Source: Microcoleus sp. FACHB-672
GTDB taxonomy: Bacteria; Cyanobacteriota; Cyanobacteriia; Cyanobacteriales; Oscillatoriaceae
Length of the DNA stretch: 64,000 nucleotides
Direction: 5' to 3'
NCBI RefSeq assembly: GCF_014695725.1
Contig: NZ_JACJOU010000013.1
Span: 1 to 64,000 of the forward strand
Shown: positions 18,782-27,000 of the stretch, piece after piece
Layout: the number at the start of each line of letters is the position of its first letter
How positions within the stretch are numbered: position 1 is the first letter of the stretch
Program-made: the position numbers and the translations under genes
Notes under the pieces: model-generated
What the model was told of the DNA's origin: nothing
What the model saw: the letters and a program-made list of their open reading frames with translations, nothing else
Database searches by the model: none

Positions 18782-19945
18782 ATGAAATTACGTCAGCTCG
18801 CCTTGAGTGTACACCGCTATTTAGGAATATTAGTCGGACTAATACTGGTTCTAATTGGCTTAACCGGCAGCTTTTTAGTTTTCCATAAAGAGATCAATGA
18901 ATTCCTCAATCCCCACCTCTCTCATGTCATTCCCCAAGGAGAGCGAATATCTGTCCAATCAGTTGTTGATACTGTGCGATCAGCCTATCCCGATTTAACG
19001 CTTTCTTTCATTGATCTGCCTAAAAAGATCGATAGCGTTTATAAAGTAGCAATGACATCAAAAAACGATGAATTGCTTTACTTTTACCTCAATCCCTACA
19101 CTGGAAATATCCTCGGTTCTCAACAGTGGGGACGCACCTTAACCACTTTTATCTATGATCTGCACTACAAACTGCTTGCCGGCGAAACCGGCATGAAAGT
19201 TGTTGGCATCTGCGGCATATTGTTGCTACTGCTCAGCATCACCGGCATCATTTTATGGCCAGGTTGGAAAAAATTAATTTCAGGCTTTAAAATTCGCTGG
19301 AATTCCCCAAGCCGACTCATTAATTACGACCTTCACAAAGTCGGGGGAATCTTCTCAGCCATCTTTCTAATAATCATCGCCTTCACCGGCACCGCCATAA
19401 TTTTTTACACTGAATTTGAAAACACCGTTTACTCAATAACTCAAACATCCCATCCGCCGGAACTCACATCAAAAGTTGTAAAAAACAAGCCGGTGATGTC
19501 AATAGATGCCATTTTAAAAAAAGCCGATGCAGCTTTACCAGGGGCAAAAACAACCTTTGTTTCCCTTCCAAACCAACCCGAAAAAATTATCCAAGTTAGA
19601 AAGAAATTCCCCCAAGAAATCACCCCAAATGGAAATAGTAGAATCTATCTTGACCAGTACAGTGGCCAAGTTTTACGCATAGAAAACGCCTTAAAAGCCC
19701 CTTTAGCCAACAGAATTATAAACTTACAATTTCCCCTCCACATCGGCAACTATGGAGGCATAGGAACCCGAATCATTCATGTATTCATAGGTCTTTCCCC
19801 CGCCTTCCTATTTTTTACAGGTCTCGTATTGTGGCGACAACGCCAGTGGGCCAAAGCACGAAAAGAAGAAGCCATCCGCCGCAGCCTAGGCATCCCAACT
19901 TACGAACAAGAACCCCTTCGGCTAACCGAATGGCCCTGGTTTTAA
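18782..19945 (+). CDS. PepSY-associated TM domain protein (iron-regulated membrane protein / PiuB-like)
   Basis: A 387-residue inner-membrane protein of the PepSY_TM family. The first helix is at ~10-33 after the typical opening LALSVHRYLGILVGL. Two further helices lie around 140-160 and 190-215 (GGIFSAIFLIIIAFTGTAIIFY), and the last is near 340-355 (IHVFIGLSPAFLFFTGLVLW). The periplasmic loops between them carry the PepSY-type segments. Members are often encoded beside TonB-dependent siderophore receptors, and some act as reductases or accessory permeases in ferric-siderophore use. The ATG at 18782 is 225 bases after the receptor stop on the same strand. The role here, handling the imported chelate at the inner membrane, is inferred from position. 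Confidence 0.88.
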   Translation: MKLRQLALSVHRYLGILVGLILVLIGLTGSFLVFHKEINEFLNPHLSHVIPQGERISVQSVVDTVRSAYPDLTLSFIDLPKKIDSVYKVAMTSKNDELLYFYLNPYTGNILGSQQWGRTLTTFIYDLHYKLLAGETGMKVVGICGILLLLLSITGIILWPGWKKLISGFKIRWNSPSRLINYDLHKVGGIFSAIFLIIIAFTGTAIIFYTEFENTVYSITQTSHPPELTSKVVKNKPVMSIDAILKKADAALPGAKTTFVSLPNQPEKIIQVRKKFPQEITPNGNSRIYLDQYSGQVLRIENALKAPLANRIINLQFPLHIGNYGGIGTRIIHVFIGLSPAFLFFTGLVLWRQRQWAKARKEEAIRRSLGIPTYEQEPLRLTEWPWF

Positions 19946-20020
19946 ATAACCAAAATAAGATATTAAAATAAGCAGTTAATCCTTACAAAAACTTATAACA
20001 CTTCCCCCTAGTTCATCTCA

Positions 20021-20050
20021 TCTGCGTTAATCTGCGTCCATCTGCGGTTA
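20021..20050. repeat. Short 10-bp-period repeat (TCTGCG units)
   Basis: TCTGCG occurs at 20021, 20031 and 20041, exactly 10 bases apart, ending in GGTTAAAAAT just before the MFS gene. The same unit recurs near 29806 and, as an inverted pair, near 21363-21410. It is a dispersed intergenic repeat of unknown role. Confidence 0.6.
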
Positions 20051-20066
20051 AAAATATATACCTATC

Positions 20067-21362
20067 GTGCGAACATTCCTAACCATTTGGAGCGGTCAAA
20101 CAGCCTCACTCATTGGCAGTAAAATGTCCAGATTTTCCCTCACAATATGGATGTGGGAAATTACAGAACAAACAACAGCATTAGCATTATTCGCCTTCTT
20201 CACTCAAATCCCACGAATCTTAATTGCACCCTTCGCCGGCATCATCGTAGATCGCTACAATCGGAAACTTCTAATGATAGCCGGCGATACCGTTGCCGGC
20301 ATATCAACCATCGCCATCTTATTCCTTTATCTCACCCACAATCTGCAAATCTGGCACCTATATGTAGTCGGCTCAATCACCGGCACCTTCGAGCAAATTC
20401 AAGAACTTGCCTACTCAGCAACAATATCAATGATGGTGCCCCAAAAGCAGTACAGCCGCGCCAGCAGTATCGGCTTTTTAGCAAATTATAGCTCTAATAT
20501 CATGGCACCGGCACTCGCAGGTTCTCTCTACTATCTCATTAGCCTCGCCGGCATCTTAACTATCGACCTCATCACCTTTGTACTCGCCGTCACCACAGTC
20601 CTCTTCGTACAAATCCCGCAACCAAAAATCACGGAAACAGCACAACAAAGCCGGCCAAATATCCTCCACGAAATCAGTTTCGGCTTCCGCTACATCGCCA
20701 AACGCCCCAGCTTACTAGCGTTGCTGCTATCAGCTTCCCTGTTTTGGTTCGCCCACGATATCGGCGCAGCACTTTATTCACCCATGATTTTAGCCCGCAC
20801 CGGCAACGATGCCAGAGTCTTGGGAACCGTCGCCTCAGCAGCCGGTATTGGTGGCGTACTGGGGGCGCTGATCATCACCGGCTGGGGTGGCCCAAAGCGC
20901 CGAATCAACGGTTTTCTGCTGGGAATGGTGGGTGCCGGCGCGAGTAAAATCGTGTTTGGCTTCGGTCAAATGCTATTCATTTGGATTCCAGCACAATTTT
21001 GTTCATCGCTCAATTTTCCACTGCTGGGCAGTTCTTATGATGGGATTTGGTTGGCCAAGGTTAAACCGGCAGTGCAAGGGCGCGTATTCGCCACTCGTTC
21101 AATGCTGATGATGATCATGTCAGCACTCGGTTACTTAATAGCTGGGCCACTTGCGGATTATGTATTTGAGCCGGCAATGAAGCCAGAAGGTTCGCTGGTA
21201 CCCATTTTTGGGGGAATATTTGGGACGGGTAACGGTGCCGGTGTGGCGCTACTGTACGTTATTAGCTCAATCTGTTTATTGCTTGTTGGGTTAAGTGGGT
21301 ATGCTTGCCGCCGGTTGCGCGATGTGGAACGCCTTGTGCCGGATCGGGATGAGAATTTTTAA
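20067..21362 (+). CDS. MFS transporter, EntS-like (MFS_3 family) exporter
   Basis: A 431-residue major facilitator with about 12 membrane segments. It opens MRTFLTIWSGQTASLIGSKM and has a cytoplasmic DRYNRK loop after helix 2 (residues ~63-68), both typical of the MFS_3/EntS group that exports siderophores or drugs. The start is a GTG (20067). Together with the receptor and PepSY gene on the same strand, this makes it the likely exporter of the NRPS product. It ends in a convergent stem-loop shared with the acylase gene. Substrate is inferred from context; macrolide-type efflux is the main alternative. Confidence 0.87.
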   Translation: MRTFLTIWSGQTASLIGSKMSRFSLTIWMWEITEQTTALALFAFFTQIPRILIAPFAGIIVDRYNRKLLMIAGDTVAGISTIAILFLYLTHNLQIWHLYVVGSITGTFEQIQELAYSATISMMVPQKQYSRASSIGFLANYSSNIMAPALAGSLYYLISLAGILTIDLITFVLAVTTVLFVQIPQPKITETAQQSRPNILHEISFGFRYIAKRPSLLALLLSASLFWFAHDIGAALYSPMILARTGNDARVLGTVASAAGIGGVLGALIITGWGGPKRRINGFLLGMVGAGASKIVFGFGQMLFIWIPAQFCSSLNFPLLGSSYDGIWLAKVKPAVQGRVFATRSMLMMIMSALGYLIAGPLADYVFEPAMKPEGSLVPIFGGIFGTGNGAGVALLYVISSICLLLVGLSGYACRRLRDVERLVPDRDENF

Positions 21363-21410
21363 CCGCAGATAAACGCAGATAAATTAGCAATTATTGGTGT
21401 TTATCTGCGG
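21363..21410. terminator. Convergent stem-loop between MFS and acylase genes
   Basis: A perfect 12-bp stem (21363-21374 with 21399-21410) with a 24-base loop fills the gap between two converging genes. The arms are copies of the dispersed CCGCAGATAAAC repeat in inverted orientation. It probably acts as a bidirectional terminator, and the right arm is followed by GTTTTAAAAC. Confidence 0.6.
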
Positions 21411-21413
21411 GTT

Positions 21414-23546
21414 TTAAAACTGTTGCCGAGAAGCTAAATGCGCTTCAATTTCCGGGCGAGATCGCCATACTGGCCTTAATTGTTTGCCGGCAAATAACTT
21501 TAACTGATCGCCACGATGCGGCGAATTGGGTTGCGTTGCATTGCCATAACTGGTCAGTGCCATTGCTTTTACCGGCTGAGAAAATTCAATCACGGCAACA
21601 TAAGAATCTCCCCCAACTGCTTCAAAATGACCGTCTTTTGTGGGAGATAATTCAAGCGCACGAAATGCACCCAGAAAATCTTCAGCACCATTTGCCGGCA
21701 AATTAACATCCCCCGAATCAAGCCGGTTTACCTCGCCCCACGCGATATCTAGTGCGCCATAAGTCGCCTCAACTTTGGCTGCAACTGCTTCTAATGTCGC
21801 AACCGCGTCGGCAGGATCTGCCAAACCATCGGGCGTTGTCAGGGGAGATTTTTCACTCCAAGGTTTCGCAAACAAGTTATCAGAATCCATTGCATCAGCC
21901 CAGAATGCAAAAAGCACGGCACCTCGGCTATCTGCATCTGCGTTGCGATCCCAATTTTGCAAGACATCAGCTGCCCGACGCGCCAATTCACTACCCTGAC
22001 GGGCTGCAGGAATTAAATCGTCTAGCAAACGATCAGCCAATTCCATGCGCGTTGAGTGCTTATATTTAACCACTTCATCAAACGAGAGTTTGTCATCTTC
22101 AAGCAGCATCTTAGCCGAACGTTGGGGCCGCAAATTCATCGGGCCACGCGGTGCCATATAAGAGGGATAATTATCTGGCTCGATTGCCGGTGGAAATGTT
22201 GTTGTCCAGGGCGAATCGTTAGCATTTTGCAACCAGCCGGTGGGTGGATCGATCACACGAGGTAAGTCTTCGTAAGGGTGATTTTTTGACCATAAATTCC
22301 CAGAACTATCGCCTGGGATAATACCTGACCAATCTTCAAAATCTCCTTGAGAACGCACCGGCACCTGACCGTTAAAAAAGTGCATAATATGCCCTTCTCG
22401 ATCCGCATATATCACCGTGAACATGGGAATTTGCAAGCGTTTAAGAGCGATTTCAAACGCTGTCAAATTGTTCGCCCGTGCCATCTCCCACCACTCTTCT
22501 AAAGCTCCCGGCTGATCTAATCCTACAACTCGCAGCGCAATTGCTTTATCATCTTTTTGCGCCACAACCGGCCCGTGAATGGATCGCCGCACGCTCAAAG
22601 GTTCTTCACGTAGAGTCCCGTCTGCTTGTTTCACTTTCAAGACTTTGTTTTCTATCTCAAAAGCTCTGGTTTTTCCATCGAAGCGATAACCATCCTTTGC
22701 TAATTGCAATTCGTAGGCATCCCAGCCATCATGGGTGTTAACCGTATGAGTCCAACCGAGGTTATTATTAAAAGCAATTTCTAGAACAGGAAATCCTACG
22801 AGGGTTGCTCCATAAGCATCAATTCCCGGGGCATTCAGTTGCGCTTCATACCAAAGAAATAAGTCTGCCCAAGGAAGATGAGGGTTGGCAACTAACATGG
22901 CATTTCCACTTTCTGAATGTGAAGGTGCAATCGCCCAACCATTAGAACCGGCAGGATTGGCGTCTTCGTGAATATTGGAAAGACTTTGTGGGTTGACAAC
23001 AAAGGTGAAATGAACAACACGCTGCAAGTGAGCGAGTAAATCTGCCGGCTCAATGGGCAGCACAATTTCTAATTCGTCGTCAATTTCATCACGATGTTGT
23101 TTAGCATAAGCGTTGATGCCGGCGGCAAAGGCATTAAGGTTAGTTTGAAACTCTGGACTTTGGGCTTTATACCATTCGCTGGCGCGTTGGGGAATTCCCA
23201 TTGTGTGTACCCATTGATCGGATTCTAAATAATCTTCCCCCCAGTATTCTGCTGCCCGTCCCCGCGCTTGAGCATACAAACGTAAAATCAGATTGCCGTG
23301 ACTTTGCATCTGCGCCCAACCAAAGGCGTGAAACAAACTTTTTGCATCTTGTGAAAAAATATGAGGAACGCCATAGGTATCCCACAAAATTTCGTTGCTT
23401 TGTGAGCCGGCAGATGGGCTGTAGATGCCTAGAAGCAAAGTTATGGCAAAACTGGCAATTAATAGAGTGATTCGTAACAATCGCCCTTTAAGACGAGCTG
23501 AAAGCGGGAGATTTAAGAACATATTTAGAAGGTAGAGCCTGAACAA
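21414..23546 (-). CDS. Penicillin acylase family protein (PvdQ / acyl-homoserine lactone acylase-like)
   Basis: A 710-residue secreted Ntn-hydrolase. The N-terminal hydrophobic helix (~22-42) is a signal sequence. The alpha chain opens with ILWDTYGVPHIF. The self-cleavage site is at PAG|SNGWAIAPS, making Ser201 the N-terminal nucleophile of the beta chain. The beta chain carries the oxyanion region NPHLPW, HTVNTHDGWD and SIHGPV. Family members hydrolyse amide-linked acyl groups: penicillins, N-acyl-homoserine lactones, or, for PvdQ, the fatty acyl tail of the pyoverdine precursor. Here it ends convergently with the exporter of a fatty-acyl-primed NRPS locus. A PvdQ-like removal of the acyl tail in the periplasm is therefore an attractive inference, with AHL degradation as the alternative. 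Confidence 0.9.
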   Translation of the reverse strand: MFRLYLLNMFLNLPLSARLKGRLLRITLLIASFAITLLLGIYSPSAGSQSNEILWDTYGVPHIFSQDAKSLFHAFGWAQMQSHGNLILRLYAQARGRAAEYWGEDYLESDQWVHTMGIPQRASEWYKAQSPEFQTNLNAFAAGINAYAKQHRDEIDDELEIVLPIEPADLLAHLQRVVHFTFVVNPQSLSNIHEDANPAGSNGWAIAPSHSESGNAMLVANPHLPWADLFLWYEAQLNAPGIDAYGATLVGFPVLEIAFNNNLGWTHTVNTHDGWDAYELQLAKDGYRFDGKTRAFEIENKVLKVKQADGTLREEPLSVRRSIHGPVVAQKDDKAIALRVVGLDQPGALEEWWEMARANNLTAFEIALKRLQIPMFTVIYADREGHIMHFFNGQVPVRSQGDFEDWSGIIPGDSSGNLWSKNHPYEDLPRVIDPPTGWLQNANDSPWTTTFPPAIEPDNYPSYMAPRGPMNLRPQRSAKMLLEDDKLSFDEVVKYKHSTRMELADRLLDDLIPAARQGSELARRAADVLQNWDRNADADSRGAVLFAFWADAMDSDNLFAKPWSEKSPLTTPDGLADPADAVATLEAVAAKVEATYGALDIAWGEVNRLDSGDVNLPANGAEDFLGAFRALELSPTKDGHFEAVGGDSYVAVIEFSQPVKAMALTSYGNATQPNSPHRGDQLKLFAGKQLRPVWRSRPEIEAHLASRQQF

Positions 23547-24043
23547 GGAATAATTTATCCGTTTATTCGGTTTTTGTTAAGCGTGATCCCACTTTTACCT
23601 CAGAAAAATTAAGATTTATGTTTTTATATTTAAATTTATCTAAAAGTAAATATATTTTTAAATTAGGGCATTCTATAGAAAGGTAAGTAGTAAGCAAAAT
23701 TAAACATGACTCCAGAAGAGGGGCATCGGGCATAGAACAAGGAGGGATAATCACTACAAAGGGCCAAGATCAAAAGGTGTTACGTTTATTTATGTATCGC
23801 TACTTTATCATTCTGGAACAGTATTTTTCCGTTTGAGCCGACAGTGTTAAACACTCGTCACGAGAGTTTTAGAAACCTCAATTTGACAAGCTATTGCGAA
23901 GGTTTTCGAGTTTTTAGTTAGGGTGGCACTATTTTTATCTTATTTTGTGATTTAGGAACTACAAAATAAGTGGTTTCTAAAAAATCATCAATTTACTTTT
24001 TTTGTTTCATTCAATTCATCAGCAACATATTTATTTAGCAAAA
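23547..24043. other. AT-rich intergenic region
   Basis: About 500 bases between two diverging genes. The segment is AT-rich and contains only short open frames without homology that I recognise. It presumably holds the promoters of the acylase and of the large kinase gene. No clear operator was seen. Confidence 0.5.
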
Positions 24044-27000
24044 ATGAACATTACTTTAACAGGCTATCAACTTAAAGCTTTACCCCTTCATGAAGGCGAA
24101 AAAACGATGATCTTTCGGGGTATAAAGCAATTAGATCAAACCTCAGTCATCGTTAAAATACTTAAAGCCCAGTATCCAACCCTGGAAGAAATTACTCAAT
24201 TAAGACACGAATACAAAATTTCCCAAAGTCTAAATAAGGAGGAAATTGTTAGACCGATTGCTTTAGAAAATTATAATAACGGTCTGGCATTAATTTTGGA
24301 GGATTTTGGGGGAGAATCTCTTAAAGAATTTATCAGCCATGAAAAAATTGATTTAGCGCAGTTTCTTTTGATTGCCATTCAGCTAGCATCTGCTCTCGCG
24401 GCTTTGCATCAAAACCAGATAATTCATAAAGATATTAAACCTCACAACATTATCATCAATCCAAAAACTAAAAAGGTTAAAATCACCGACTTTAGCATTT
24501 CTTCGCGCCTGTCAAGAGAAACCCAAAACCTGAGCAATCCCAATTTGATAGAAGGCACACTCGCCTATATGTCACCGGAACAAACCGGCAGGATGAATCG
24601 CTCGATTGATTACCGCACCGATTTCTACTCTTTAGGCGTCACTTTTTATGAGATGTTAACAGGTTCGCTTCCCTTCCCCTCCACCGATCCGCTAGAACTC
24701 GTTCACTGCCATATTGCTAAACAGCCGATTCCTCTTCATGCTGTAGAAACGCTTGATGAAACGCCGACTTTTCCGGAAATTTTCGGGGCAGTTTCTGATA
24801 TCGTGATGAAACTTTTAGCTAAAAATGCAGAAGACCGATATCAAAGCGCTCAGGGGCTAAAGGTAGATTTAGAAGAGTGCCTGATTCATCTGCAAAAGAC
24901 AGGGAAAATTCAAAATTTTACTCCAGGTAAACGGGATAAGTCTGGAAAATTTTACATCCCTCAAAAATTGTACGGGCGCGAAGCAGAAGTCGTGACCTTG
25001 ATGGATGCTTTTGATCGAATTTCTGGAAAGCAAGCTAACAAAAACTCGAAAGAGGAATTGGGCGATCTCCGTTCGGAGATGATGTTAGTTTCTGGTTACT
25101 CAGGCATCGGTAAATCTTGTTTAGTTCAAGAAGTGCATAAACCGATTCTTGCAGCGCGTGGGTATTTTATTGCCGGCAAGTTCGATCAGTTTAAACGAAA
25201 TATTCCTTATGCGGCTTTAATTCAAGCTTTCGCCGAATTAATTCGACAGCTTTTAACAGAAAGTTCTGATCGCATCTCTATTTGGAAAGAAAAGCTGGAA
25301 AATGCTTTGGGTGCAAATGGTCAAGTAATTGTTGATGTGATTCCCGAAGTTGAATTGATCGTAGGACATCAGCCGGCTGTCCCTCAAATGGGTCCTGCTG
25401 AATCCCAAAATCGCTTTAATCGGGTGTTTAAACAGTTCATTCATGTCTTTACCCGAAAAGAACACCCGCTTGTCTTGTTCCTGGATGACTTGCAGTGGGC
25501 AGATAGCGCTTCCTTAAAGTTAATTCATCTGCTAATTGCTGATCCTGACAGCCAATACCTGCTGATGATTGGGGCATATCGGGATAATGAAGTCAGCTCA
25601 ACTCATCCGTTAATATTGACTTTAGATGAGATTAAATCTGGCGGAGCAATTGTGAATAATATCACGCTCCAGCCTTTAGCGTTCCCTCATGTTCAGGAAT
25701 TAGTTGCCGATACCCTCCACGAAAAAGAAAGATCGAAAGAACTTGCTGAGCTAGTTTTTAATAAAACCGGCGGTAATCCCTTCTTCTTGACTCAATTACT
25801 GCAAACGTTTCATGCTGAGAAGCTTGTACATTTTGATTTCTTTGAAGGTCGCTGGTTGTGGAATATTGAGCAAATTCAAGCTATTGGGATTACCGATTAC
25901 AATATTGTCGAACTGGTTGCCAGAAACATTCAAAAGCTGCCGGAAAAAACTCAGCATCTTTTAAAACTAGCCGCCTGTATTGGCAACTCTTTTAGCCTAG
26001 ATGTGCTTGCCATTGTCAACGAGCAATCGGTGTTAACCACTGCCGATGAGCTATGGGATGCACTGCAAGCCGGCTTAATTTTGCCGCTGAGCAACGCCTA
26101 CAAAATTCCCCTATTTTTTGACGAAACTCACCGGGGTGCTTTAGTTTTTGAAGACATCCGAGTTAGCTACAAATTTTTGCATGATCGGGTGCAACAAGCT
26201 GCCTACTCTTTAATTGCAGAAGACCAGAAAAAAGCCACGCATTTAAAAATTGGCCAACTGCTGTTGCAGAAAACAGCAAAATTTTCTCTGGAAGAAAATA
26301 TCTTTGATATTGTTAATCAGCTCAATATCGGTTTGGAACTGATTACCAGTGAAACGGAAAAAGAGCAACTTGCTAACTTAAATCTGATTGCCGGCACAAA
26401 AGCGAAAGCAGCGGCAGCTTATGAAGCGGCTGTTAGGTATTTAACTGTGGGATTAAAACTGTTGCCGGCAAACAGTTGGCAGGATCACTATGATCTGGCG
26501 TTGTCCCTGCATTTAGAAGCCGTAGAAGCGGAATATTTAAACATCAACTTTAATAAGGCAGCCACTTTGGTTGCAGTTGCCGGCGAACAAGTGACCTCTC
26601 TACTTGATAAGGTCAAAGTGTATGAACTGCAAATGCAGGTTTATATCGCTCAACTAGAGATGATCAAAGCCGTTGATACCGGCTTGCAAGTTTTGGAAAG
26701 CTTGGGCGTTTATCTCCTAACACTCAGCAGCGAAGACAGTTTAGTGGTTGAGTTGCCCGAACTTGCGGAATTAGAAAACATTCCCGCCATGACTGATCCG
26801 CATAAGCTGGCGGCTATGCGGATTTTAAAACTCCTGTGTACGCCGGTTTTTCAGGCAAAACCTGAGATTTTTCTGCAAGTCATCTTAACGATGATCAATC
26901 TTTGTATTGAACACGGAAATTCAGCACTTTCAGCGTTTGCCTATGGTTTTTATGGCTTGTTGCTGTCTGGACTCGGAAAACTGGATGCAGGATATCAAGC

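Noticed and set aside
23563-23754. 63-codon minus-strand frame upstream of the acylase
   Set aside because: It lies in AT-rich sequence, has low-complexity composition and no family resemblance.
24002-24043. Upstream TTG start for the hybrid kinase
   Set aside because: The extra 14 residues are not kinase-like, and an ATG at 24044 opens the conserved N-terminus.
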